64,000 bases of DNA from Nicotiana tabacum (lineage: Eukaryota > Streptophyta > Magnoliopsida > Solanales > Solanaceae), in assembly GCF_000715075.1 (NCBI RefSeq), contig NC_134095.1, forward strand, positions 65,043,990 to 65,107,989, in the 5' to 3' direction. The notes beneath the pieces are model-generated. The model was not told where the DNA came from and searched no databases. It saw nothing but the letters and a program-made list of their open reading frames with translations. Positions 16,795-27,152 of this stretch are shown one piece after another. The translations under genes and the position numbers were made by a program. Position 1 is the first letter of the stretch; each line of letters starts with the position of its first letter.

Positions 16795-16885
16795 ATGTAT
16801 AGTCGAGGCTCGACCCTCGACCCACCTTTCTAGACCAGTCTCTTTCTTCTTCTTTACAATACGAGTCTCATTGAATAACTTATCT
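16795..16885 (-). CDS. Probable penultimate coding exon of the CACTA gene
   Basis: The minus strand reads NKLFNETRIVKKKKETGLER, continues with WVEGRASTIH and stops at a clean GTAAGT donor. The basic run followed by WVE.RA resembles a conserved C-terminal segment of plant CACTA-encoded proteins. The 5' border is uncertain because an in-frame stop lies just upstream near 16890. Confidence 0.45.
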
Positions 16886-17187
16886 TACTTCATTGGCATC
16901 ATAAAGTTATCTGGTGGCTTTGGTGATTATCCTAGTGGTACTATTACTCGGGATGAACTTAGATACAGAGAGTAACTTGGATACAGTACCCGATAAGGTG
17001 TGTCTTTGATCAATTGTTGTTCTCATTAGCGACAATGATGATGAGAAGGCAATGACATGTGTTTCAAACAGTGAAACAATTAAAGGCACACTATGCCAGG
17101 TACTGTGTCTAAGTTATTCTTGGTGCAAGTTGCATTGCATGTCTAATAAAGTCATCAACCCCTTCTACAAAATCCTCCCGCAATCCT

Positions 17188-19080
17188 AAATTTCAATTCA
17201 TATCCACAAAAGTTCAATTCATATCCTAAAGGCTCAATTTATATCCTAAAAGTTCAATTCATACACAAAAATTTTAATTCATATCCTAAAAGTTCAATTC
17301 ATATACAAAAATTTCAATTCATATCCTAAAGGTTCAACTCATATCCACAAAAGTTCAAGTCATATCCTAAAATTTCAATTTATAAACTAAAATTACAATT
17401 CATATCCTAAAGATTCAATTCATATCCTAATGGTTCAACACATATCCACAAAAGTTCAAGTCATATCCTAAAATTTCAATTTATATACTAAAATTCCAAT
17501 ACATAAACTAATATCCTAAAGGTTCAATTCATATCCTAAAGGTTAAACTCATATCCACAAAAGTTCAAGTCATATCCTAAAATTTTAATTTATAAACTAA
17601 AATTTCAATACATAAAGTAATATCCTAAGGTTCAACTCATATCCACGAAAGTTCAAGTCATATCCAAAAATTTCAATTTATAAACTAAAATTCCAATACA
17701 TAAACAAATATCCTAAAGGTTCAATTCATATCCTAAAGGTTCAACTCATATCCACAAAAGTTCAAGTCATATCCTAAAATTTTAATTTATAAACTAAAAT
17801 TCTAATACATAAACTAATATCCTAAAGGTTCAATTCATATCCTAAAGGTTCAACTCATATCCACAAAAGTTCAAGTCATATCCTAAAATTTCAATTTATA
17901 AACTAAAATTCCAATACATAAACTAAAAGTCCAATTCATATCCTAAAGATTCAATTCATATCCTAAAGGTTCAACTCATATCCACAAAAGTTCAAGTCAT
18001 ATCCTAAAATTCCAATTTATAAACTAAAATTCCAATACATAAACTAAAAGTCCAATTCATATCCTAAAGGTTCAATTCATATCCTAAAGGTTCAACTCAT
18101 ATCCATAAAAGTTCAAGTCATATCCTAAAATTTCAATTTATAAACTAAAATTCAAATACATAAACTAAAAGTCCAATTCATATCCTAAATGTTCTATTCA
18201 TATCCTAAAGGTTCAACTCATATCCACAAAAGTTCAAGCCATATCCTAAAATTTCAATTTATAAACTAAAATTCCAATACATAAACTAATATCCTAAAGG
18301 TTTAATTCATATCCTAAAGGTTCAACTCATATCCACAAAAGTTCAAGTCATATCCTAAAATTCTAATTTATAAACTAAAATTCCAATATATAAACTAAAA
18401 GTCCAATTCATATCCTAAAGATTCAATTCATATCCTAAAGGTTCAACTCATATCCACAAAAGTTCAAGTCATATCCTAAAATTTTAATTTATAAACTAAA
18501 ATCCAATACATAAACTAAAAGTCCAATTCATATCCTAAATGTTCAATTCATATCCTAAAGGTTCAACTCATATCCACAAAAGTTCAAGTCATATCCTAAA
18601 ATTTTAATTTATAAACTAAAATTCCAATACATAAACTAATATCCTAAAGGTTCAACTCATATCCACAAAAGTTCAAGTCATATCCTAAAATTTCAATTTA
18701 TAAACTAAAATTCCAATACATAAACTAAAAGTCCAATTCATATCCTAAATGTTCAATTCATATCCTAAAGGTTCAACTCATATCCACAAAAGTTCAAGTC
18801 ATATCCTAAAATTTCAATACATAAACTAAAAGTCCAACTCATATCCTAAAGGTTCAATTCATATCCTAAAGGTTCAACTCATATCCACAAAAGTTCAATT
18901 CATATCCTAAAATTTTAATTTATAAACTAAACTTCCAATACATAAACCAAAAATTTCAATTCATATCTTAAAGGTTCAATTCATATCCTAAAGGTTCAAC
19001 TCATATCCACAAAAGTTCAAGTCATATCCTAAAATTTTAATTTATAAACTAAAATTCCAATACATAATCCTAAAGGTGCA
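17188..19080. repeat. Hierarchical minisatellite, 20-bp base unit in about 100-121-bp higher-order units
   Basis: The base unit is TTCAATTCATATCCTAAAGG with variants ending in AAAG or AAAT. Variants succeed each other in a fixed order: a CAACTCATATCCACAAAAG form, a CAAGTCATATCC form, a CAATTTATAAACTAAAA form, a CAATACATAAACTAA form, and one or two CAATTCATATCC forms. The whole cycle repeats about 15 times over 1.9 kb. It lies inside the CACTA element between the C-terminal exons and the likely 5' end. It has no coding potential. Confidence 0.95.
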
Positions 19081-19560
19081 ACTCTTAGGGTTTCTTCTCT
19101 TCAAACAATTTCTTCCCCAAATTAGTAAGTAAAACTAAATATTTTGGACTAAATGTATTAATAAGAACCCTAAAAAATGCAAATAATATATAACTTTGAA
19201 CCCTAATATGGTTGAGCTAAATTTGAACCCTAACATGGAGAAATTAAACCCTAATATGGAGAAATTAACTTTGAACCCTAACATGGTTGAACAAATAATA
19301 TATAACTTTGAACCATAACATGGATAAATTAAACAAAATCACTGTATTTCGAAAAAAACAAAGAAAGGAGAAAGAAACCTACCTTGGGAATGGAGGTCGG
19401 CGGCGGTGGAGCTGCTACCGTCGGTGGTCGTCGGTGGCGTGGGTGGCACCGCTGTTGCTGGGAGTCGGAGGAGGGGGGGTTTGAGTGTGAGAGAGAAAAG
19501 AGAGATTTTGGGGATTTTTTTTTGAAAGAATGGGAGGGGAAACCCGATTTTGACACTAGA
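19081..19560 (-). other. Likely 5' region of the CACTA gene with telobox-like motifs
   Basis: AACCCTAA/TTAGGGTT words recur at about 19086, 19163, 19198, 19225, 19245 and 19274. The minus strand of 19384-19560 is a pyrimidine-rich leader followed by GC-rich sequence and a consensus donor at about 19378, which would fit a noncoding or short first exon. No domain is recognised. Confidence 0.35.
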
Positions 19561-19564
19561 ATTA

Positions 19565-19660
19565 AAAATAGCGACCAACTTTGGTCGCTATTTTGGTAGC
19601 AAAATAAGTTTTGACTTTTTGACCAAAATAGCGACCAAAGTTGGTCGCTATTTCTAAAAA
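19565..19660. repeat. CACTA subterminal repeats left of the pararetroviral block
   Basis: Two perfect palindromes, GCGACCAACTTTGGTCGC near 19570 and GCGACCAAAGTTGGTCGC near 19633, match those of the element ends. Their resumption at 24535 shows that the intervening 4.9 kb is not typical CACTA end sequence. Confidence 0.88.
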
Positions 19661-19734
19661 AAAATTAAATTACTTTTAATTCAATTTAAAATTATGTACA
19701 TATGTAGTATAAATTTAGGATTTTAATTCAATTT

Positions 19735-19987
19735 AAGCTATATATATATATATTAATTGATATAAGTCTAGACGTTTTAATTTATTGTTAATATATATAC
19801 ATGCATATGAGTAGGTTATAAGTCGATGAATCAATTTACAAGTGTATCAATGCCTAAAAGAACCCGTCCCTGTGTTCCGAGTGCATAGTATATATATATA
19901 TATATATATATATAGTATAGTGTATTATATAATACACTATACTATGCACTAAGTATTAGTGCATTAGCTAATATTATATCGAATATA

Positions 19988-20023
<36 letters not shown>

Positions 20024-20040
20024 TATGAGTAGGTTATAAG
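19735..20040. repeat. TA-rich border of the endogenous pararetroviral cluster
   Basis: Three TA runs (about 19739-19754, 19889-19913, 19992-20021) alternate with short duplicated words: GCATATGAGTAGGTTATAAG occurs at 19803 and 20021, and a 40-bp stretch around 19955-19995 recurs near 23558. A palindrome AGTATAGTGTATTATATAATACACTATACT centres at about 19928. Endogenous plant pararetroviruses are often found next to TA dinucleotide repeats. Confidence 0.75.
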
Positions 20041-20131
20041 TCAATCCGTGCAGCCTCTTTACACACTATTACTAACTACCAGACTCTTCTCGGTTGAAAA
20101 TAGATTTGACCACCTAATATGCATCTAGGAA

Positions 20132-20684
20132 CACTGCCTTTCAAAAATTTATTGATGATAACGTTGCAACTATTAGTATCGCAGAAATTAATAAATTAAT
20201 TTCTCAAAACAATTATTTGGGTTTATATGTAAAGATTTTAGGAGAACATATAGGTTTTCTTGATAAAAAACTTGATGATTTGACTATTTTAATAAAAGAA
20301 ATGAGTACTAAGAAAGGACCAACTGATATTGCCTCCACTTTAAAACAAGTGAATCCCAACAATAAGAGTGAATACCTGATAAGATTTCACTCTGGTAAAT
20401 GGACCGAAGCCCAGAAGAAATATGCTACTGTGGCTCATGAAATGTTGACTATTGTTAAATGTATTTTAAAATTTCAAGATGATTTATATAATCAAAAGTT
20501 TTTAATAAAAATTGATGCTCAATCTGTTAAATATATGTTTGACAAAGATTTCAAACATGATGCACCTAAATTAATATTTGCTAGATGGCAAGCTCAACTG
20601 GCGCCTTTTGATTTTAAAATTCAATACAAAAAAGGAATTGATAATTCCCTTCCGGATTTCTTATCCCGAGAATACCTTGATTAA
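20132..20684 (+). pseudogene. Endogenous caulimovirid fragment: unknown N-terminal segment joined to RNase H
   Basis: An open frame runs from about 20132. Residues up to about 20340 are helical and Lys/Leu-rich with no domain I can name. From about 20345 the sequence is an RNase H-type segment of a plant pararetroviral polyprotein: FHSGKW, EAQKKYATVAHEML, LIKIDAQSVKYM, then the terminal DFLSREY. The abrupt switch near 20340 looks like a deletion joining two distant viral regions. The best match is Caulimoviridae, probably of the tobacco vein clearing virus (solendovirus) type. Inference: an old, non-infectious remnant. Confidence 0.75.
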
Positions 20685-20686
20685 TT

Positions 20687-20863
20687 ATGAATTTCTATAC
20701 AACTTTTTTAGAGGAAGAATTGTTAATTACTATCTTGAAAGTGGTTAGATTAAATCGAGATCTACAAAGTCTCATAATTGATTTACTAATTAAAGATATC
20801 GTTGATAACCTAATTGAAAATCATAATCATGATGAAATTGTTAGGAATTCATACCTATACTAA
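20687..20863 (+). CDS. Small ORF of the endogenous pararetrovirus (58 aa, unknown)
   Basis: ATG at 20687 opens MNFYTTFLEEELL and runs to TAA at 20861-20863. It is Leu/Ile/Asp-rich and probably helical, and follows the RNase H-bearing frame by a few bases. Most of it is repeated without the start codon at 22906-23030. Tight spacing between viral ORFs fits a compact pararetroviral genome. Function unknown. Confidence 0.4.
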   Translation: MNFYTTFLEEELLITILKVVRLNRDLQSLIIDLLIKDIVDNLIENHNHDEIVRNSYLY

Positions 20864-20922
20864 AATTATTAGGGATGATATGCTGGATTATTACTTCTAA
20901 ATTGACTTGTTATTTGTGCAGA

Positions 20923-22266
20923 ATGGACCCTTCATGGGCCACCAGAGGCAGAGGTAGGAGAAGATCTTCCCCTAGTAGATCATATTCTCAAGGATCGTCA
21001 TACGGATCAGATTCTTCATCAGGTCCGTCTATACATCTGGATGATATTCCAGAAGATGATCCATTATATGGTCATCTACATGCATATTTGGCTTCCAAAA
21101 AGCAAAGTAATACATTTGCTTCAATCGCTAAAGAAGAAGACAACGATGATATTAAGTCTTACGAAAAATTACCAAAGAAATAATATTTCTCCTAGAAAAC
21201 TCTGAGATTCAGTGAAAAGATGAACCATGGAAGATATTTCAGAGATATCTGATTAATGGATTATACTACCCGGGTGAATCATATAAAACCTGCACTTATT
21301 ATGAGACTATTCTAATCAGTACAGGTAATGTAGAATTCCAGCACTTTTCGGGTAATAACACAAATGAGAACGTTTATAACTTCTCAAAAATTATTATCAA
21401 ACAGATTATATCTATTGAAGAATGGGGGATTTCAACAATGAAAGACAGACAGATAAGCCTTAATAAATCACCCATGAATTTTACTTATTGGGATTATATC
21501 CAAGCATTTGATAGAGTGCTTTATTATAACAATGAGAGGCATAAACATACTTGGTTTATTAAAGTATGTGCAAAAATATTTACAGGACCTATCCCCAACT
21601 GGTTCTTAAATTGGTGGTCATACCACGGTCCCACAACGAAAATCCTGCCTGAGCCATTCCTTAAGTTATACAAAGAATGAGCAAAAATTTCATCATTCCT
21701 AACCGAGTTATATCACGCAGATCATATCTGTTTCCTAGAAAAAATTGATCAAATTTGTTTCTTTATTGAATTCTCTATCCCCATGGATTCATAAATGGAC
21801 TCCTGAATTAGGTTTTACGGAGGAACAAATCCCTTGCTTATACAGGGTATTTTACAACAATTTTTGGGATAAATTGATGAAGAATGATCCCAAAATAAAA
21901 ATGTTATATGGACAAGAATTATTGGATTCTATTAAAACACAAATCCAAGTATACTCGTCCACTCCACAGAAGAAAATATTTGATGACAGCTCCGTCAAAC
22001 ATATTGCTCGAAGAATCTCTGTTCAAGACGGAGATAAAACCGAATTAGTAAATAAATATCTGGAAGAAGTAAAAAGAAATTTACTTCAAACTTTGAATCA
22101 ATGTGAAAGATCAGACACATCAATGCGCAGTGAAACAAGTGGCGATGATATCGCAGAAGAAGATTCACAGCCGATGCAGCCAGAAATAATATTATCTGAC
22201 AAAGAGAGAGAAAATGTGGAAAATTTCCTCCAACAAATGAACGATTTAGACAAAAGAAGACTTTGA
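20923..22266 (+). pseudogene. Endogenous caulimovirid ORF region, broken
   Basis: ATG at 20923 opens an Arg/Ser-rich start (WATRGRGRRRS), then an acidic stretch, DDPLYGHLHAYLASKKQ, to 21183. After a frameshift and a stop near 21210 the reading continues through LINGLYYPGESYKTC, FTYWDYIQAFDRVLYY and FLNWWSYHGPTTKILPEP to a stop at 21678. A second frameshift near 21770 enters the 21745-22266 frame: HKWTPELGFTEEQIPCLYR, SSVKHIARRIS, and an acidic tail. These motifs are shared by endogenous pararetroviruses of Solanaceae. No full ORF survives. Confidence 0.7.
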
Positions 22267-22267
22267 C

Positions 22268-22498
22268 TAAAGCCGCCGAAGACCCCACACAACAGTAGAT
22301 ACACTGTTCCCAACAGTAGAAACACTGTATAAGGGACCCAGATACGCTATTCCCAATAGTAGAAAAACTGTATAGGGACCTAGATGTGGGACCCAATCTA
22401 CTATTTAAAGATTCTTTATGTTTTTTTTCCTTATTTAAATAGAGGACCTCTTCATTTGAAGAGGCAGGTCGTGAGAACCCCCTCTCTCTCTAATCTCT
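22268..22498 (+). promoter_or_regulatory. Pararetroviral intergenic region with TATA box and leader-like start
   Basis: The region directly follows the last viral stop. Short direct repeats with ACAGTAGA/ATAGTAGAAA and ACTGT lie at 22290-22372. TTATTTAAATAG (22431-22442) is followed by GAGGACCTCTTCATTTGAAG and GGCAGGTC, which is the arrangement of a caulimovirid full-length-transcript promoter (TATA, then a TTCATTTG.AGAGG start region). At 22499 the sequence switches to an inverted coding fragment. Confidence 0.6.
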
Positions 22499-22905
22499 GG
22501 GGATAGGTCCTGTAAATATTTTTGCACATACTTTAATAAACCAAGTATGTTTATGCTTCTCATTGTTATAATAAAGCACTCTATCAAATGCTTGGATATA
22601 ATCCCAATAAGTAAAATTCATGGGTGATTTATTAAGGTTTATCTGTCTTTCTTTCGTTGTCCCACCAGCCACGAAGTTGGCCAGTAAAGCCTGCAATAAT
22701 CATTTTGCAAATAGTTCTATCCGTATTTTTAACACTTTTGCAGATAGTCGAATACATAAGCATTCTATGTACGAGAATGGTTAATTGTCTATCAGTTAAA
22801 CCATCAAGATTCCATTCATAAATTTCGGAACCGCTATAAGACGTATTAGTCTGATTCTAATCGCGTTCCTCAATCAACACATCTTGAGGAGTAGGACGGG
22901 GATGG
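22499..22905 (-). pseudogene. Inverted caulimovirid fragment with capsid-like segment
   Basis: The minus strand first carries a capsid-like piece (22665-22890) containing LDGLTDRQLTILVHRML and GFTGQLRGWWDN. It then runs into an inverted near-copy (22499-22660) of the + strand region 21440-21600. The junction near 22660 is a rearrangement breakpoint. Confidence 0.65.
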
Positions 22906-23066
22906 TTGGATTAAATCGAGATCTACAAAGTCTCATAATTGATTTGATAATTGAAGATATCGTTGATAACCTGATTGAAAATCATAATCATGATGAAATT
23001 GTTAGGAATTCATACCTATACTAAAATTATTAGAGATGATATGCTGGATTATTACTTCTAAATTGA
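22906..23066 (+). repeat. Direct duplication of the 58-aa ORF region
   Basis: The sequence matches 20745-20905 over about 160 bp with few substitutions, in the same orientation, and includes the ORF end and the following TATGCTGGATTATTAC. Confidence 0.88.
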
Positions 23067-23067
23067 C

Positions 23068-23290
23068 TGTTATAAACGTTCTCATTTGTGTTATAACCCG
23101 AAAAGTGCTGGAATTCTGCACTACCTGTACTGATTAGAATAGTCTCATAATAAGTGCGGGTTTTATATGATTCACTCGGGTAGTATAATCCATTAATCAG
23201 ATATCTCTGGAATATCTTCCATGGTTCATCTTTTCGCTGAATCTCAAAGTTTTCTAGGAGAAATATTATTTCTTTCTTTGGTAATTTTTC
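23068..23290 (-). repeat. Inverted duplication of the viral region 21175-21380
   Basis: The minus strand repeats + strand 21175-21380 with scattered differences. Together with 22906-23066 it shows that a second viral copy was broken and rejoined head to tail and head to head. Confidence 0.88.
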
Positions 23291-23485
23291 GTAAGACGCA
23301 CAACTCCTCGATAAAAAGCTTTCTGGTTTGAATGTTAGACCAATTGATTTATCTAAAAATTTTGCTGATAGAATTGAGACCGTTTCTGATTATAAAACTG
23401 AGACATGGTCAGAGTTTAATAAACTCAAAGTTATAGTTAAACCCAATAGTAGGTATGCTGATAAACCAAGGATACTATATATATC
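23291..23485 (+). pseudogene. Further caulimovirid polyprotein fragment
   Basis: One frame reads LLDKKLSGLNVRPIDLSKNF, then DRIETVSDYKTETWSEFNK and PNSRYADKPRI, without a start and ending in TA-rich DNA. Style and context match the neighbouring pararetroviral pieces; the exact protein is uncertain. Confidence 0.5.
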
Positions 23486-23641
23486 GAATATACCTTGATA
23501 TATAATACACTTAGTATATATACTATACTATACTATATTATACTATACTATGCACTAAGTATTAGTGCATTAGCTAATATTATATCGAATATAGCTATAT
23601 ATATATATATACATATATTAATTGATATAAGTCGAGACGTT

Positions 23642-24322
23642 TACTATACTATACTATACTATACTATACTATACTATACTATACTATACTATACTATACT
23701 ATACTATACTATACTATACTATACTATACTATACTATACTATACTATACTATACTATACTATACTATACTATACTATACTATACTATACTATACTATACT
23801 ATACTATACTATACTATACTATACTATACTATACTATACTATACTATACTATACTATACTATACTATACTATACTATACTATACTATACTATACTATACT
23901 ATACTATACTATACTATACTATACTATACTATACTATACTATACTATACTATACTATACTATACTATACTATACTATACTATACTATACTATACTATACT
24001 ATACTATACTATACTATACTATACTATACTATACTATACTATACTATACTATACTATACTATACTATACTATACTATACTATACTATACTATACTATACT
24101 ATACTATACTATACTATACTATACTATACTATACTATACTATACTATACTATACTATACTATACTATACTATACTATACTATACTATACTATACTATACT
24201 ATACTATACTATACTATACTATACTATACTATACTATACTATACTATACTATACTATACTATACTATACTATACTATACTATACTATACTATACTATACT
24301 ATACTATACTATACTATACTAT
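23642..24322. repeat. Pentanucleotide array (TATAC)n, about 136 copies
   Basis: An almost perfect run of the 5-bp unit TATAC covers about 680 bp and then passes into a TA run (24321-24340). A 5-bp unit is never in phase with codons over a single turn, but all three codons of the 15-bp cycle are sense, so a 284-residue ORF appears here; it is an artefact. Confidence 0.98.
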
Positions 24323-24534
24323 ATATATATATATATATACGTTTCATGATGTTCTTATATATATATACACACACACACACGCTTCGTAGTACTGCTTAAT
24401 TGCATATATAGCATGTTAGAGTATATTTTAGTCTATTCATCCTTTGTATTACAAAAGTGTTAGCGGTTACATTTATATTATTTAGATAGTAAATACAAAA
24501 GTGATTTTTAATTTTGACCATTGTTGACCTGAAA

Positions 24535-25175
24535 AGAGACCAACTTTGGTCGCTAAATATACATAAATTTAAATTAGCGACCAAAGTTGGTCGCTAAATT
24601 TAAATCAAATTTATTTATATTTTATATAATATTTAAAATAATAATATAATTGTTAAACGTTAGAACTCGATCCCAGATTAGCGACCAAAGTTGGTCTCTA
24701 TTTTCGTAAGCGACCAACTTTGGTCGCTAAATTTGAATTATATATTTTTATATTTTATAATTTTTTTTAAATAAAAATATAATTATTAAAATTTTATAAT
24801 TGGGTCCCATTTTAGCGACCAAAGTTGGTCGCTATCTGCTTACCCCTTAATTAGCGACCAACTTTGGTCGCTAATTTAAGTTATATTTATTTATATTTTA
24901 TAATTTTTTTAAAATAATATTATAATTATTATAATTATATAAGTGGGTCCCCCTGTAGCGATCAACGTTGGTCGCTAATCTCAGTATACCTTTGACCAAG
25001 CAAGTCTGACCAGTCCGGTCAATATTTTGACAAAATTAGCGACTAAGTAGCGACCAACCTTGGTCGCTAATGTATATCAAATAATTATTTTATTATTTTT
25101 GCCAATTTAGCGACCAACTTGGTCGCTTTTCTTGACAGACCAACTTTGATCGCTAAAGCTTGGTCGCTTTTTTCC
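24535..25175. repeat. CACTA right subterminal repeat region
   Basis: At least ten GCGACCAA/TTGGTCGC motifs in both orientations lie between 24535 and 25170, spaced by AT-rich stretches. The array ends at the terminal inverted repeat (25174-25190). Confidence 0.9.
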
Positions 25176-25190
25176 GGAATTCTAGTAGTG

Positions 25191-25228
25191 TTATAAGGTG
25201 GAAAGCTTCCGTGGTAGAATTTAAAAGT
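25191..25228 (-). pseudogene. LINE reverse transcriptase, short upstream piece beyond the CACTA
   Basis: The minus strand reads STTEAFHLI immediately against the CACTA end. This is the segment expected just before the RT part found at 15230-15766, in the same orientation. Upstream of about 25228 the family reading is lost. Together the two flanks show that the CACTA jumped into this LINE. Confidence 0.7.
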
Positions 25229-25739
25229 GCATGAATGACTCTTTCATATCAGTATAGTAGAAAATAAAAGGCAGAAAGCCATTCTAAATTGTCAATGCCA
25301 TAAGACATCGAAGTATATGTTCAAATTAATAACAACTGAGTTGTACCAATATACAATTCAACAGTATATACCATCGAAATCTCAAGTCTTAATACATGTA
25401 TTAAAGACATAAAAACAAAAAGGAATTCAAGTCTAAAGTGAAAGGGTAACTTTTATCACTATTAGTTTAATTCATATATTATTAATAAATATATTCTTAT
25501 TCCACCTTCTATCCCATATAAAATAATATAAAGATTCCATCATCAATATATACAAATATTAAATAATATACTCTTAAGAATTAATACTATCAAATCATTC
25601 AAAAAATATGTACATATAAACTTCCTTAAATAGTGAGATTTATATTCTTGAAAATAAAATATATTACCGGTTACAACATGTAAAAAGGAGGTGATGAATG
25701 TATATATCTAATGGTTCACGAAATATATATTTTAAACTT
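25229..25739. other. AT-rich stretch between two LINEs
   Basis: No supported ORF, repeat family or structure. GAATTCAAGTC/TTTATC words occur but do not form a pattern. Confidence 0.5.
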
Positions 25740-27152
25740 TAATTCCTCGATTCATTATTGTGCGCTGCGGCGCTCAACTTCTTCCTAACCATTTTCTTCT
25801 ATATCAACAGCTTGAGTTGATGAGGAAAATCAAACTATTATGGTTTCAATTCAGGTGGACTAACTATAGTTTCAATTGGTGGATGCTTCCAATTCCAAGT
25901 AATAAGCTACATTCAACTACATATTTTTTCCTCTCCCTTCTCTTTAGATTCTCTCGCTGATCAGATGGCACACCCAAGTGACCTTCCCCCACTCCACCCA
26001 CCTGCCCCACCTGACCCTAGCAATGGTGATTGGACAACTAACCTACCAGAACCTATTCTGTCTAATCAGCCACCTAGTAACAATGCTTCAACGGCTACCT
26101 TGGACCAAACAAACACCATCAGCTCCATCGGAAATGAAGACGCCGGGATTAATACCTACACAAATAACCAAAACAAACAATATCTGCTACCAAACCCCAC
26201 ATATTCCGCTCCTTCCCAACTAAAAATTTCTTCAAACTTTGACCGACCACAACACCGTAAAGAACAAATTAGTGATAAAACCATCGTAGACCACCAAAAA
26301 CCTCCCCATATCACAGGAACACAACCAATATCTCCACCAAATACTCAAACTCTAGTTCCAAGCAAAATGGAGATGGTAATACTCACTAATACCTTTAACA
26401 GGGGCAATAGACAACATGACCCACCGAGTAATAAGAGGAATGACCAAGTCGTCTCAAAACCTTCTTTTGCCGCCACGGTTCAAGCCCAACTTTCAGCAAG
26501 CAGCGGTGCTCCACTTGTAAACATTGAATATGGTACCCATCTAGGTAAGCTTGCAATTTTCTTTTCTGCACAGGATTATTTCATAAGCTTGGCATAAGAA
26601 TGCAGATCTACTATTATTGGGAAGTTCTATAGAAATAAACCTACTATGGAGGAGATTAGGAAAGTCTTTGTGAGACAATTTCACTTAACTAGCTTATTGA
26701 AAATTGCCTATTTTGATCCTAAACATGTGTACATTGATTTCACGAATGAGGTAGAGTATAACCACATTCTCTTTAAGGAGTATGTGGATATTGGAGAGTC
26801 GCCTATGAAAATCCTGAAATGGACAGCCGATTTTAAACCTGAGGAGGAAACAACCATTGTCCCGTGTGGATTTTGATTCACCAATTACCATGGCATCTGT
26901 TCAACTAGCATGTTATTTCAAAAATGATGAGAGAGATTGGGGTTGCAGTTTCTCCAGATCAAGCAACTTATTCCAAATCACGGGGTAATGTGGCCAAAGT
27001 CAAAGTTGAGATCGATTTACTAAAACCTAGATTGGATCAATTGTGGCTTGGTTTCAAACGACTCGATGGAACTTCAGATGGCAAATGGTTAGATATTGAG
27101 TATGAGAAGGTCCCAGGTTACTGTCTTTATTGCAGAATGCACGGAAAGTTAC
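25740..27152 (+). pseudogene. LINE ORF1 (DUF4283-type RNA-binding protein), left part
   Basis: After a short leader, ATG at 25965 opens a Pro/Asn/Gln-rich N-terminus to 26597. A stop at 26595-26597 interrupts it just inside the DUF4283-like domain (AIFFSAQDYFISLA). The domain continues with IIGKFYRNKPTMEEIRKVF, FDPKHVYIDF and MKILKWTADFKPEEE, then a frameshift near 26875. The zinc-knuckle approach KWLDIEYEKVPGYCLYCRMH then ends at the copia insertion. Plant L1-type LINEs carry this ORF1 to bind element RNA. The frame resumes at 53834. Confidence 0.85.

Larger units (their letters stand above)
15767..25190 (-). mobile_element. CACTA (En/Spm-type) DNA transposon, 9.4 kb, non-autonomous
   Basis: The left terminus is CACTACTAGAAATCCGG and the right terminus is CCGGAATTCTAGTAGTG; these are inverted repeats starting with the diagnostic CACTA. 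Both ends carry many 18-bp subterminal palindromes GCGACCAA..TTGGTCGC. The flanking triplets are TAA (left) and TTA (right), so the expected 3-bp target duplication is imperfect or embedded in a TTA-rich site. Probable gene exons on the minus strand lie at 16549-16885; no transposase catalytic region is visible. The interior holds a 1.9-kb minisatellite and a block of pararetroviral DNA. It is inserted in a LINE reverse-transcriptase gene. Confidence 0.93.

Noticed and set aside
17188..19080. CRISPR-like regular array
   Set aside because: Units are contiguous variants of one 20-bp word without unique spacers, and the genome is a plant; it is a minisatellite.
19329..19599. Pro/Ser-rich and Gly-rich ORFs of 71-79 residues
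   Set aside because: They overlap on both strands, have no domain, and lie in a leader-like, compositionally biased part of the CACTA.
23495..24349. 284-residue ORF with a periodic YTILY pattern
   Set aside because: It is only the conceptual translation of the TATAC pentanucleotide array.
27142..27152. Simple 5-bp target duplication for the copia array
   Set aside because: The right end lies within an internal region, so no matching duplication can be assigned; only the LINE frame continuity is used.
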